A stretch of DNA of 41,851 nucleotides, taken from positions 1-41,851 of the forward strand of contig NZ_SVFW01000037.1 in the NCBI RefSeq assembly GCF_015056685.1. Reading direction: 5' to 3'. The first letter of the stretch is position 1. Each line of letters starts with the position of its first letter. Both the position numbers and the translations under genes were made by a program. Of the stretch, positions 16,804 through 25,701 are shown piece after piece. Source of the stretch: Butyrivibrio sp. (GTDB taxonomy: Bacteria; Bacillota; Clostridia; Lachnospirales; Lachnospiraceae). Under the pieces are notes generated by a model, which was not told the DNA's origin, did no database searches, and was given only the letters and a program-made list of their open reading frames with translations.

Positions 16804-18390
16804 ATGAAGAAAAAACTGATTGGAATCATGTTGGCCTGTGCATTTTTAGTTTCTGCATGCGGGACTGATCAGAAAAATGCAGGCGAGGGCTCTTCTTTAG
16901 AAGCTACGACAGAAGAGGCGTCAAAAGATACATCGGAAGATGTTCAGACTTCAGATGAAACAACAGCTGAGGCGGATGCGGTCGAGGCTACATATGCAAA
17001 CTTCCTTGCGAACAAGGCAAAAGTTCATATAAATCAGGACAGGGACTTTGGAACATATTTTTCTTTTGAAAAGGATAAAGACTTAAATTACACCCTTGAG
17101 GAACTTACAAATGTAATTATTTCCAATTATCTTGGGCAGTTTGAGGGCGCCAAGATTGAGCTTGAAGGAATCGAGTATTCTTACCTTGACTGCGGAAATG
17201 ACGGCAATGAGGAACTGGCAGTCTGCATCCACACACCTTCTCTGGAGGATTGGGCTGAGTACCTTATTATAAAAGAAATTGATGGAAAGCTTGAGTGTCT
17301 TTATTCCAATGAGGGCTGGTCACGAAGCAGAGTCGGAATCAATAAATACGGATATATTTACGGCGACGGATCAGGCGGAGCTTCCAATCATTATTTTGAA
17401 AAGAGCTACATAGATGCCCGCGGAAACTGGCATTATATCTACGGTGACGAGACAACCGTTTTTGACTGCTCAGATACAGAATATCCTGGAGATATCTGGG
17501 GCGGCGAAGGTGAGCATGTAAGTCTTGAAATGCCACTTCCGGGAAGCTTTGTTTTCTTTAGCTTCGATTTTAATAATACAGAAGATGAAAAAGACAATGT
17601 ATTCAGCTATGCGCAGTATAGCGGTGACTATGAAAATGACAACGGTCTTGGCGGATATTTCTACTGTAAGCTTATTGAGGACGACGGAATATATGATGAC
17701 GAGTACCCTCTGAAGAAGTTCTATGATGCAGTGGGAATTGAGACCATTTCTATAAAGGAACTCAATGAACTCATTAGGGAGAAGGCAGAGGCGGAAGGCT
17801 TCACACCTGAAATTGCAAGCGCTGAGGATGTTGAGTGGAAGGAACTTGAGTACACTTTTGATCCTGACATAGAGACCTTCAATGCTGACAATTTCATTGA
17901 AACAAGTGCCTTTTTCCCGATATATCTTTCTCTCAGAAATAATGAAGATGCAAGCACGATCCTTCATATAAATGCTGATGGCAGCGTAGAAGGTTCCTAC
18001 TATTCATCTAATTATTCAAATGAAAATGGAAATGAGTCAAAAAAGAATGAGTTCACCGGCAAGTTTGCCTTAAAGAAAAAGGTTAGTGACACCGAGTTTA
18101 CTCTCACACTTTCTGACCTTACCCTCAAGAATGAAGCAGGGACTGAGGTTGTAAAGGAGACAAAGACCGGCGTTAAGACACATACATATTTTGTGACACC
18201 ACCTGGAGTGGATGACGATGGCAAGAACTTTACTTTATATTTGCCGGATACTCCGGTTTCTTCACTTCCAGATGAAGTGTTAAATGCCCTTGGTGATTAC
18301 TGGCGAGAGCAGCTTAGTGAGCGCGAGACCATAGGCAAGTGTATTCTTTTTGGAAACGATGGTAAAAAATATCTTTGGCTGGAGTTTTGA
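16804..18390 (+). CDS. Large uncharacterised lipoprotein
   Basis: A 528-residue exported lipoprotein. The signal peptide MKKKLIGIMLACAFLVSAC ends in a lipobox with Cys19, followed by a Ser/Thr/Glu-rich linker to about residue 60. The folded part begins near ATYANFLANKAKVHI. It includes a stretch like calcium-binding or VCBS-type dockable repeats in acidity (YLDCGNDGNEELAVCIH), where DxGNDGxEEL resembles an EF-hand-like acidic loop. A C-terminal beta domain spans about 385-528. No enzyme motif was found and no named family is recognised with certainty. The ATG at 16804 follows GAGGAGG; upstream in-frame codons from 16729 lack this. It stands between a divergent tRNA-modification gene and the separately promoted ddh operon, so context gives no role. 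Confidence 0.8.
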   Translation: MKKKLIGIMLACAFLVSACGTDQKNAGEGSSLEATTEEASKDTSEDVQTSDETTAEADAVEATYANFLANKAKVHINQDRDFGTYFSFEKDKDLNYTLEELTNVIISNYLGQFEGAKIELEGIEYSYLDCGNDGNEELAVCIHTPSLEDWAEYLIIKEIDGKLECLYSNEGWSRSRVGINKYGYIYGDGSGGASNHYFEKSYIDARGNWHYIYGDETTVFDCSDTEYPGDIWGGEGEHVSLEMPLPGSFVFFSFDFNNTEDEKDNVFSYAQYSGDYENDNGLGGYFYCKLIEDDGIYDDEYPLKKFYDAVGIETISIKELNELIREKAEAEGFTPEIASAEDVEWKELEYTFDPDIETFNADNFIETSAFFPIYLSLRNNEDASTILHINADGSVEGSYYSSNYSNENGNESKKNEFTGKFALKKKVSDTEFTLTLSDLTLKNEAGTEVVKETKTGVKTHTYFVTPPGVDDDGKNFTLYLPDTPVSSLPDEVLNALGDYWREQLSERETIGKCILFGNDGKKYLWLEF

Positions 18391-18402
18391 TTGTTGTATA
18401 AT
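18374..18402 (+). promoter_or_regulatory. Possible promoter of the ddh operon
   Basis: TATAAT at 18397-18402 lies 17 bases after TTTGGC (18374-18379), which is inside the end of the lipoprotein gene. The leader to the ddh ATG is about 45 bases and contains TAAGGAGG. Confidence 0.42.
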
Positions 18403-18456
18403 CGAAATTAATTTAGGCCAGATTAGGGTCAGGTTTAAAGCGATAAGGAGGAGTTT

Positions 18457-19443
18457 ATGAGTACTAGAATTGGAATCCTGGGTTATGGAAACCTTGGTAA
18501 AGGTGTTGAACTTGCAGTTAAGGCTGCTCCAGACATGGAGCTTGTAGCTGTGTTTACAAGAAGGGATCCTTCTTCTTTAAAGATAGCAACAGAAGGAGTT
18601 CCTGTTGTTTCTGTTAAGGATGTTGCTGATTATAAGGATAAGATCGATGTTATGATCCTTTGCGGAGGAAGTGCAACAGATCTTCCTGTTCAGACTCCTG
18701 AGTATGCAAAGCTTTTCAACGTGGTTGACAGCTTTGACACACACGCAAGAATTCCTGAGCATTTTGCAAACGTTGATGCTTCTGCAAAGGAAAGCGGCAA
18801 GATCGCAGTTATCTCATGTGGTTGGGATCCTGGAATGTTCTCACTTGCAAGAGTTTATTCAAATGCTATTCTTCCGGATGGAAAAGATTACACATTCTGG
18901 GGCAAGGGAGTATCTCAGGGACATTCAGATGCTATCCGCAGAATTAAAGGCGTTAAGAATGCAAAGCAGTACACAATCCCTGTAGAGAGCGCTCTTGAGG
19001 CAGTTAGAAACGGAGAAAATCCTGAGCTCACAACAAGACAGAAGCACACAAGAGAGTGCTTTGTTGTTCTTGAGGAAGGCGCAGATGCTGCAGCAGTAGA
19101 AAAAGAGATCAAGGAAATGCCTAACTATTTTGCTGATTATGACACAACAGTTCATTTTATCAGCGAAGAAGAGCTCTTAAAGAACCACAGCGGAATGGCA
19201 CACGGCGGATTTGTATTCAGAAGCGGCAAGACAGGCGCTAACAAGGAGCACAATCACATTATTGAATACAGCTTGAAGCTCGATTCAAACCCTGAATTTA
19301 CAACAAGCGTTCTCGTAGCAGTTGCAAGAGCAGCAAAGCGCATGAACGACGAGGGTCTCAAGGGATGCAAGACAATCCTTGATATTCCACCTGCTTATCT
19401 TTCAGACAAGAGTGGAGAAGAGCTTAGAGCACATCTTCTTTGA
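18457..19443 (+). CDS. ddh: meso-diaminopimelate D-dehydrogenase
   Basis: A 328-residue NADPH-dependent enzyme that converts L-tetrahydrodipicolinate and ammonia to meso-diaminopimelate in one step, feeding lysine and peptidoglycan synthesis. The N-terminal dinucleotide fold shows GILGYGNLGKGVE at about 6-18 and VFTRRDPSSL for NADP phosphate contact. Substrate-domain segments include SCGWDPGMFSLARVY, FWGKGVSQGHSDAIRRIKGV and GFVFRSGKTG. The length is normal for Ddh. AAGGAGG precedes the ATG. The next gene, a PP2C phosphatase, begins 15 bases downstream and metY follows 11 bases after that, so the three are probably one transcript. The Ddh shortcut is patchy among bacteria and common in Lachnospiraceae. 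Confidence 0.95.
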   Translation: MSTRIGILGYGNLGKGVELAVKAAPDMELVAVFTRRDPSSLKIATEGVPVVSVKDVADYKDKIDVMILCGGSATDLPVQTPEYAKLFNVVDSFDTHARIPEHFANVDASAKESGKIAVISCGWDPGMFSLARVYSNAILPDGKDYTFWGKGVSQGHSDAIRRIKGVKNAKQYTIPVESALEAVRNGENPELTTRQKHTRECFVVLEEGADAAAVEKEIKEMPNYFADYDTTVHFISEEELLKNHSGMAHGGFVFRSGKTGANKEHNHIIEYSLKLDSNPEFTTSVLVAVARAAKRMNDEGLKGCKTILDIPPAYLSDKSGEELRAHLL

Positions 19444-19458
19444 TCCAGGGTATAAGTC

Positions 19459-21495
19459 ATGAAAACTAAGAAGCGACTGTCTATTAGAAGTAAAATACAG
19501 ATAATGGTCATGGCGATCATTGTCGTAGCTCTTTTGATAACTAGCACAGTTAGTGTAATTAGCATGCTCAGAATCAGGTCGCAGGCAAAAGACATACTGA
19601 AAGCCAGAATGGAGAGAAATCTTTCTAATACAGTAGTAAACAAGGCAACCTTAGCCAATGCTGAGCTTCTTAGATATGCGGAATATACAACAGCTCTTTC
19701 GGATTATATATCTGAGCTTTACCAGTCGCCACAGAAGTATAAGCCAAGAGAGGTTCTGCCTCCGCAGCCCCTTGATAATAACAAGGAAGTGATGAAAAGA
19801 TATCTGGCTACAAGGGAGATTTCCTACGAAGATGTTAAGGATGAGATAGGTCTTTTGGGAAATGCCGAGCAGATATTTGTTCCTGTGTATAACAGTGACA
19901 TTAGCAATATTGTAGCTATTTATCTGAGCACTAACTCAGGAATTCAGATATCCTATGATGCTGATTCCGAGATGACAGCCAATAATGATGGCAGCGAAGT
20001 TTATTACAACTATTACGGCAGAGTGTGGTATGACCTGGCCAGGAAAAAGGGACAGGTCTGCTTTACTGATGTCTATATGGATGATTACAACAGAGGCATG
20101 ATGATCACATGTGCAGCGCCCTTTTACAGTGAACTTGGTGAGTTCAAGGGCGTTGTGTGCATGGATATGCTTATTGATGATCTGTATTCAGCTATTGTTG
20201 ATTTTGATGTTTTGGCAGGTGACGGCGACTACGCTTTCATTGTGGATGGCAAAGGATATGCAGTCTTGCCCAAATATAAGGACCTGAACATCAAAGATGA
20301 CAAGGAGATGAATGAGGAACTCATAGAAGCTATCATGTCCGGTGAAACAGGGGTAACTTATTCTGAAATATCAGATTGCTATTTTGCATATTCTCCAATA
20401 GAGAGTACCAATTGGAAATTATGCATCAGAGTGCCGCAGAGCATGATCTTGGAGCCGGTTCAGGATATGAGTTCCAAGATTCTTACAAGCATGGTCTGGT
20501 TTATTCTTATTTTTATCCTGGTAGTTTTCATGATCACAGCTATAGTGAGAAGCTTTGCTTTGAATTTTACGGAGCCGCTTTTTGCGCTCAGGAAAGATGC
20601 AGAAGAGATCAGTAACGGAAATCTCGAGCATGTGGCCAAAATTTACAGTAATGATGAGATTGGAGATCTTGCTGTAAGTTTTAACAACATGGCTATTTCT
20701 CTTAAGGATTACATTGCCAATCTGACGGCTATGACTGCTGAAAAAGAGAGGATCGGAGCGGAGCTTTCTGTAGCCACTAAGATTCAGGAAGATATGCTTC
20801 CCAGAAAATTCCCGGCATTTCCTGACAGGCATGAATTTGACCTTCATGCTACCATGGATCCTGCTAAAGAAGTAGGTGGCGATTTTTATGATTTCTTTTT
20901 ACTGGATGATGATCATATAGTTCTGGTAATGGCTGATGTTTCCGGAAAGGGAGTTCCGGCGGCACTTTTCATGGTCATTGCCAAGACACTTATCAAGAAC
21001 AGGGCGTTTATGGGCGGCTCTCCTTCAGATATTCTGGAGTATACCAATGAACAGCTTTGCAGCAGTAATGATTCGGAGATGTTTGTTACTGTGTGGTTAG
21101 CTATAATTGAGATTTCTACAGGAAAAGGAATCGCTGCCAATGCAGGTCATGAGCATCCTGTCATAAAAAGAGCCGGTGGCGACTATGAGCTTGTGGAGTA
21201 TCGCCATTCACCTGCTGTAGCTACAATTGAAGGCTTGCATTTTAAGGAGCATGAATTTGAGCTTCACCCGGGGGACAATATTTTTGTGTATACGGATGGA
21301 GTACCTGAAGCAACAAATGCAGAGAATGAGCTCTTTGGAAATGAACGGATGCTTGAAGCTCTCAACAGGAAAAAAGATAGCAATTCTGCAGAAATATTAG
21401 ACAATATGAAGCTGGCGATAGATGAGTTTGTCGGGGAGGCACCTCAGTTTGATGACATAACTATGCTGGCATTTAGATATTTTGGAAAACAATAA
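19459..21495 (+). CDS. Membrane-anchored PP2C (RsbU/SpoIIE-type) phosphatase with Cache and HAMP domains
   Basis: A 678-residue receptor phosphatase. A first membrane helix (about 14-36) is followed by an extracellular Cache-type sensor (about 50-320, with VYYNYYGRVWYDLA and GVVCMDMLIDD). A second helix (about 342-364) leads to a HAMP linker, a short coiled coil and a SpoIIE-type PP2C domain from about 455. Metal-binding residues are present: GGDFYD near 473, MADVSGKGVPAALF, YTDGVPEA and FDDIT near 664. Relatives dephosphorylate anti-sigma-factor antagonists, so an external ligand probably controls a partner switch. No antagonist or anti-sigma gene is in the window. It sits between ddh and metY with 15- and 11-base gaps, an odd place for a signalling gene. 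The SD before the ATG is weak. Confidence 0.9.
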   Translation: MKTKKRLSIRSKIQIMVMAIIVVALLITSTVSVISMLRIRSQAKDILKARMERNLSNTVVNKATLANAELLRYAEYTTALSDYISELYQSPQKYKPREVLPPQPLDNNKEVMKRYLATREISYEDVKDEIGLLGNAEQIFVPVYNSDISNIVAIYLSTNSGIQISYDADSEMTANNDGSEVYYNYYGRVWYDLARKKGQVCFTDVYMDDYNRGMMITCAAPFYSELGEFKGVVCMDMLIDDLYSAIVDFDVLAGDGDYAFIVDGKGYAVLPKYKDLNIKDDKEMNEELIEAIMSGETGVTYSEISDCYFAYSPIESTNWKLCIRVPQSMILEPVQDMSSKILTSMVWFILIFILVVFMITAIVRSFALNFTEPLFALRKDAEEISNGNLEHVAKIYSNDEIGDLAVSFNNMAISLKDYIANLTAMTAEKERIGAELSVATKIQEDMLPRKFPAFPDRHEFDLHATMDPAKEVGGDFYDFFLLDDDHIVLVMADVSGKGVPAALFMVIAKTLIKNRAFMGGSPSDILEYTNEQLCSSNDSEMFVTVWLAIIEISTGKGIAANAGHEHPVIKRAGGDYELVEYRHSPAVATIEGLHFKEHEFELHPGDNIFVYTDGVPEATNAENELFGNERMLEALNRKKDSNSAEILDNMKLAIDEFVGEAPQFDDITMLAFRYFGKQ

Positions 21496-21506
21496 CGGAG
21501 GATAGT

Positions 21507-22784
21507 ATGAACAACCAGAAAATTGGAACAAAATGTGTGCAGGCGGGATACACACCGGGAAACGGAGAACCTCGTCAGATACCTATTATTCAGTCAACAA
21601 CATTTAAGTATGACACAAGCGAAGATATGGGTAAATTATTTGACCTTGAGGCTTCAGGATATTTTTACACAAGACTTCAGAACCCTACTAACGACCATGT
21701 CGCTGCCAAAATTGCAGCTTTGGAAGGTGGAAGCGCAGCAATGCTCACTTCTTCAGGTCAGGCAGCTAACTTCTTTGCACTATTCAATATCTGCGAGTGC
21801 GGAAGCCACATCGTAGCTTCTTCTTCAATCTATGGAGGAACATTTAATCTTATAGCTGTAACAATGGCAAAGATGGGAATTGAAGTTACATTTGTTTCAC
21901 CTGATGCTGATGAGGAGGAACTTAACGCAGCATTTAAGGAAAACACAAGAGCAATGTTTGGTGAGACAATTGCAAACCCTGCTCTTACAGTTCTTGATAT
22001 CGAGAAATTTGCGAAGGTTGCACATGCTCATGGCGTGCCGCTTGTCGTTGACAATACTTTCCCAACTCCTGTAAACTGCAGGCCTATCGAGTGGGGAGCT
22101 GATATCGTAACACATTCTACAACAAAGTACATGGATGGCCATGGGGCAGCAGTTGGCGGTGCTATTGTTGATGCCGGCAAGTTTGACTGGATGGCTCATG
22201 CAGATAAGTTCCCGGGCCTTACACAGCCTGATGAGTCTTATCACGGAATTGTTTACGCAGAGAAATTCGGAAAAGAAGGTGCATTTATCACAAAGTGCAC
22301 ATCACAGCTCATGAGAGACTTTGGATGCATCCAGTCTCCACAGAATGCATTTATCCTTAACCTTGGACTTGAGTCTTTGCATGTTCGTATGCCAAAACAT
22401 GTTGAAAACGGGCTTGCAGTAGCTAAATTCCTTGAAGGTCACAAGAAAGTCGTTAAGGTTAATTATCCGGGACTTGAGTCTGACAAGTACTATGAGCTTG
22501 CCAAGAAGTATCTTCCAAACGGTGGTTGCGGCGTAGTATCCTTTGAACTTGAAGGTGGAAGAGCCGCAGCAGAAAGCTTCATGAAGAAGCTTAAGATCGC
22601 CGCAATCGAAACTCACGTTGCCGATGCAAGAACATGTTGCCTTAACCCTGCAACATCTACACATCGTCAGCTTACTGATGAACAGCTCGAGGCAGCAGGT
22701 ATCCCTGCAGGTCTTATCAGAATCTCCTGCGGACTTGAAGACTCTGCAGATCTTATCGCAGACATCGCTCAGGCGCTGGAGTAA
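21507..22784 (+). CDS. metY: O-acetylhomoserine sulfhydrylase
   Basis: A 425-residue PLP enzyme of the Cys/Met metabolism family that makes homocysteine from O-acetylhomoserine and sulfide. Signatures are GTKCVQAGYTP and IPIIQSTTFKY at the start, and YTRLQNPT. LEGGSAAMLTSSGQAA forms the cofactor phosphate region. The PLP lysine lies in THSTTKYMDGHG, about residue 212. The length of 425 and the insertions fit MetY rather than the shorter MetB/MetC group. CGGAGG precedes the ATG. It ends the ddh-phosphatase-metY series and faces nadE across 47 bases without an evident terminator. No methionine riboswitch or S-box was seen, as the gene is internal to the operon. Confidence 0.93.
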   Translation: MNNQKIGTKCVQAGYTPGNGEPRQIPIIQSTTFKYDTSEDMGKLFDLEASGYFYTRLQNPTNDHVAAKIAALEGGSAAMLTSSGQAANFFALFNICECGSHIVASSSIYGGTFNLIAVTMAKMGIEVTFVSPDADEEELNAAFKENTRAMFGETIANPALTVLDIEKFAKVAHAHGVPLVVDNTFPTPVNCRPIEWGADIVTHSTTKYMDGHGAAVGGAIVDAGKFDWMAHADKFPGLTQPDESYHGIVYAEKFGKEGAFITKCTSQLMRDFGCIQSPQNAFILNLGLESLHVRMPKHVENGLAVAKFLEGHKKVVKVNYPGLESDKYYELAKKYLPNGGCGVVSFELEGGRAAAESFMKKLKIAAIETHVADARTCCLNPATSTHRQLTDEQLEAAGIPAGLIRISCGLEDSADLIADIAQALE

Positions 22785-22831
22785 AAATAAGTTAGACACT
22801 GAGAAGAAGACAGAGGGAAGACAGAGGGACC

Positions 22832-23587
22832 TTAACTTTGTCGATAGGTTGGTATGGTTTGAAGTTTATGAAGGTTGATCGCGTGAAGGTGGTCAATCTT
22901 CTTTTTTGTTTCCTCATCTTCACAGATGCCGGTGAGGACATATTTATCAAGTGTATCGTAGGTAAAACCAAGTTTGTCTTCGTCTGACATTCCGCTAAGG
23001 CCATCTGATGGAGTCTTGTGAATGAGGTCGGATGGAAGACCAAGTTCATCACCGATGGCTCTCATCTGGCATACAAGGAAGTCAGAGCAGGGGCTAAAGT
23101 CACCTGCGGCATCGCCGTATTTGGTTGAATAGCCAACATAGTCTTCAGAGGCATTACAGGTGTTGGCAACGCGACCGCCGTTTGGAAGAGACTGGGCAAT
23201 GGCATAGAGCGTAGCCATGCGGATCCTTGGTGGTGTGTTGATCATGGCATCATTTGAAAGAGTGACGCCGGCTGCTTCTAAAGCTTTTTTCTCACCTTCA
23301 ACTGCAGGGTGGATGTTTACGATATGTGACTTTATTCCAAGTATCTCAGCGACTTTTTTGGAATCATCAATATCTTTCTGCTCTCCGTCAGGCATAAGAA
23401 CGCCGACAACTCTGTCTTTTCCAAGAGCTCTCACTAAGAGAGCAGCGACTATTGTTGAGTCTTTTCCGCCGGATAATCCGATGACAGCACTGGCTTTTGG
23501 CCCGTTATTATTAAACCAATCTTTGATCCAGGCTGTTATGTTTTCAATTTCTTTTTTAGCATTAAAATCTCTTATTATATTATTCAT
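22832..23587 (-). CDS. nadE: Ammonia-dependent NAD synthetase
   Basis: A 251-residue enzyme that amidates nicotinate adenine dinucleotide to NAD using ATP and ammonia. The PP-loop SGGKDS is at residues 39-44. NTCNASEDYVGYSTKYGDAAGDFSP and KTPSDGL-GMSDEDKLGFTYD are family signatures split over two regions. There is no N-terminal glutaminase domain, so free ammonia is used. The ATG at 23587 is chosen because AGGTGG lies five bases upstream; a GTG at 23596 overlaps that SD. It is the third gene of the NAD salvage operon, 56 bases after pncB. No terminator was seen in the 47 bases to the convergent metY gene. Confidence 0.95.
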   Translation of the reverse strand: MNNIIRDFNAKKEIENITAWIKDWFNNNGPKASAVIGLSGGKDSTIVAALLVRALGKDRVVGVLMPDGEQKDIDDSKKVAEILGIKSHIVNIHPAVEGEKKALEAAGVTLSNDAMINTPPRIRMATLYAIAQSLPNGGRVANTCNASEDYVGYSTKYGDAAGDFSPCSDFLVCQMRAIGDELGLPSDLIHKTPSDGLSGMSDEDKLGFTYDTLDKYVLTGICEDEETKKKIDHLHAINLHKLQTIPTYRQS

Positions 23588-23643
23588 GTTTGCCACCTAT
23601 ATCAAAAATTCTCTTGCAGTTATCTGTAGGGATCATGCGAGCA

Positions 23644-24849
23644 TCAAATCGCTTCGTTCTCCATTCTCCAATTGATGCACCTCTGCAGATAATCGACGTA
23701 TGCAGGATTTTTGCACATTCCTTTGCCTTCAACATCAGAGATTTTGGCAACATCCTGACCATTGCAGGCTGTTGTCTTCATTACAATATTAAGAGGTGGA
23801 ACTTTGGTGTCGTTGGCAATATAGGTACCGATTCCAAAAGCGACCTTAGCCTTTCCGTTAAAGTGAGCAAATATATCATTGGCGCGCTTGAAATCAAGGC
23901 TGTCGCTGAAGAGAAGAGTCTTTGTCTTAGGATCAATTCCAAGGCTCTCGTAGTGCTTTATCATCTTTTCACCCCACTCAAATGGATCGCCACTGTCGTG
24001 TCTTACACCTGAGAAAAGAGTTGAATATGTGAGCTGGAAGTCGCGAAGGAAACAGTCTGTTGTTATAGCATCTGTAAGAGCTGTTCCGTTAAGGATTCCA
24101 TATTCTTTTACCCAATAATCGAGGGCATACCAGTTGGAGTATGCAGGATTGTGCTTGTGGTTACCCTGGCCGACACACATGATCCATTCGTGAGCCATTG
24201 TTCCTACAGGAGTTACATTTAAAAGCTTTGCAAGATATACGTTTGATGTTCCTACAAAGATCGAACCGTCGAGCTTGGCATTCTTGAGCTTCATTACAGC
24301 AAGCTCCTGGGCTTCAGCAGATAGGCGTCTTCTGAGACCAAACTCACTGAATGCACCAATCTTGTAAGTGCCGCTTGTGAGCATTGAAATCTTTTCATCA
24401 AGTTTTTCTTCAAATGATGTGAAGAGCTCATCATAGTCATATGCCATACGGAAGTATACTTCATTTACAATGGCAAGAGTTGGAATCTCATACATGGATG
24501 TGTTGAGCCATGTTCCGTTTGTCTCGATTGAAAGTCCGCATGGAGCGTCGGTTCCAATTGTGAAATCCTCATATCTTGGGTGCCATAAACGAAGGAAATC
24601 AACATAGGATTTTTTTATCCATTTAATTCCTGCAAGGTAGGCAAGTTCATCCTCATCGAAATTGAGGTCACAGTATGCGTAGATCTGACGCTTGATTTCT
24701 TCAACCATTTCAGGTGTGAACTTCACGTCAGTATTTCTGCATTTGAATGACCAGGTTGTGGTGTAGTCAGGAAAGTTGTGATAGATAGCCTGACCCATAG
24801 AAAATTTGTAAAGATCTGTTTCAAGTAAACTTTCAATAATGTTTTTCAT
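23644..24849 (-). CDS. pncB: Nicotinate phosphoribosyltransferase
   Basis: A 401-residue enzyme that joins nicotinate and PRPP to give nicotinate mononucleotide. Signatures include LLETDLYKFSMGQAIYHNFP at the N-terminus, FGLRRRLSAEAQ and GVRHDSGDPFEWGEK in the catalytic barrel, and LLFSDSLDF. The C-terminus carries KVAFGIGTYIAND and MKTTACNGQDVAKISDV. The length is usual for the E. coli PncB-type class. AGGGG lies upstream of the ATG. It is the middle gene of the NAD salvage operon, 68 bases after the adenylyltransferase gene. Confidence 0.95.
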   Translation of the reverse strand: MKNIIESLLETDLYKFSMGQAIYHNFPDYTTTWSFKCRNTDVKFTPEMVEEIKRQIYAYCDLNFDEDELAYLAGIKWIKKSYVDFLRLWHPRYEDFTIGTDAPCGLSIETNGTWLNTSMYEIPTLAIVNEVYFRMAYDYDELFTSFEEKLDEKISMLTSGTYKIGAFSEFGLRRRLSAEAQELAVMKLKNAKLDGSIFVGTSNVYLAKLLNVTPVGTMAHEWIMCVGQGNHKHNPAYSNWYALDYWVKEYGILNGTALTDAITTDCFLRDFQLTYSTLFSGVRHDSGDPFEWGEKMIKHYESLGIDPKTKTLLFSDSLDFKRANDIFAHFNGKAKVAFGIGTYIANDTKVPPLNIVMKTTACNGQDVAKISDVEGKGMCKNPAYVDYLQRCINWRMENEAI

Positions 24850-24917
24850 GATAGTTTCCCCTAAGAAAAAATATTATTCTTTGACTTATTGATTTTTGTT
24901 TTCACTAAAAGAATTCT

Positions 24918-25433
24918 TTATTTAAGCATACCTGTTTCTTCCAGGTAATTTCTGAACGCCTCATTGATGTCATCTGCGTGGATTGTGGGATTGTTTCGAA
25001 TCTCAGTTCCGGATACACGTATGACTGCTCTGTCTACAAGATTAAATGTATGGTCCGGATATATTTTCCCAAGTTTATCAATGTAAGATGGCTCTCCGGT
25101 GTACCAGTTAAAGTGCGCACCATCCGGCGAAATACCTGCCTGTTCAAACAGTTCGTTTCCCCATAAGACCCAGTTTTCGTGGGTGAAGGTGCCATCAAGC
25201 CCCAGTTTTTTGTCATCTATTTTTACAACTATTACTCGTGGATCATCTTGGAACATTTCTGTGACGATTTTGAATCTGGTGGCAAAGTCCAGAAAATCTT
25301 TGCCCCTGTCAGTCTGATATCCGCATACAGCCAGTATCAGCCTGTCATTTTCTAAAAGAGCTCTTTTGATAAGGGACTCATGTCCCTTGTGCATAGGTAT
25401 GAAACAACCAAAAACAATTCCGATGTTCTGCAT
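24918..25433 (-). CDS. NadR-type nicotinamide/nicotinate-nucleotide adenylyltransferase
   Basis: A 171-residue nucleotidyltransferase. The HxGH-type motif MHKGHESLI (about 14-22) follows GIVFGCF, and VSGTEIRNNP near 145 matches the ISSTxxR motif that binds ATP phosphates. It most resembles the adenylyltransferase part of NadR and lacks the NadR kinase and HTH domains. In this operon it probably converts nicotinate mononucleotide from PncB to the dinucleotide used by NadE, although NadR-type enzymes often prefer NMN. The ATG at 25433 is used because GGAG lies six bases upstream, rather than a TTG at 25445. It is the first gene of the operon. No NiaR or NrtR operator is recognised. Confidence 0.88.
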   Translation of the reverse strand: MQNIGIVFGCFIPMHKGHESLIKRALLENDRLILAVCGYQTDRGKDFLDFATRFKIVTEMFQDDPRVIVVKIDDKKLGLDGTFTHENWVLWGNELFEQAGISPDGAHFNWYTGEPSYIDKLGKIYPDHTFNLVDRAVIRVSGTEIRNNPTIHADDINEAFRNYLEETGMLK

Positions 25434-25477
25434 TGCTGTCTCCAAAAGATATATGACGTGATTTTAAGTACCACACC

Positions 25478-25486
25478 ATCATATCA
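25478..25486 (-). promoter_or_regulatory. Extended -10 element of the NAD salvage operon
   Basis: On the minus strand TGA-TATGAT gives an extended -10 (25486-25478), about 45 bases before the first ATG of the operon. No convincing -35 hexamer is present. Confidence 0.38.
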
Positions 25487-25508
25487 CACTCTGAGGCTCA
25501 ATATGTAA

Positions 25509-25514
25509 TATAAT
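25509..25514 (+). promoter_or_regulatory. -10 element for the GH28-like leader transcript
   Basis: A perfect TATAAT with no good -35 hexamer. It would start transcription near 25521, just before the first long hairpin of the leader. The weak -35 fits an activator-dependent promoter. Confidence 0.4.
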
Positions 25515-25520
25515 TATGAC

Positions 25521-25690
25521 AGGGGATCGAAGTCATAATGCATTCATGCTTGCATGATATGCTTTATGACCTTGAGACCCGCAAAACATGAGGAAGTAGC
25601 ACTTGTGCGGATTCCGAATGCTTTAGAATTGCGAGAGTGATTTATCACGGAGCAATTCGTGTCATCATAAAATGTTAGAAAAACGCGGAG
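25521..25690 (+). ncRNA. Structured 5' leader upstream of the GH28-like gene
   Basis: About 170 bases with two strong hairpins. Hairpin 1 (25532-25570) pairs GTCATAA with TTATGAC, then GCAT with ATGC, then CATGC with GCATG, with only one mismatch and one bulge in about 17 pairs. Hairpin 2 (25626-25658) has an outer stem GAATTGC/GCAATTC, a GAGA/GGA internal loop and an inner stem GTGA/TCAC with a TTTA loop. Between them CCGCA and TGCGG can pair (25579-25610). It matches no riboswitch class I know. It may be a cis-regulatory leader or an independent RNA. Its far edge is set by the SD sequence at 25687. Confidence 0.5.
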
Positions 25691-25701
25691 GAGAAGCGGG
25701 T

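Noticed and set aside
17470..17967. 165-codon minus-strand frame inside the lipoprotein gene
   Set aside because: Hydrophobic shadow frame antisense to a well-supported gene with signal peptide and SD.
22302..22799. 165-codon minus-strand frame inside metY
   Set aside because: Cys-rich shadow of a clearly conserved metY gene.
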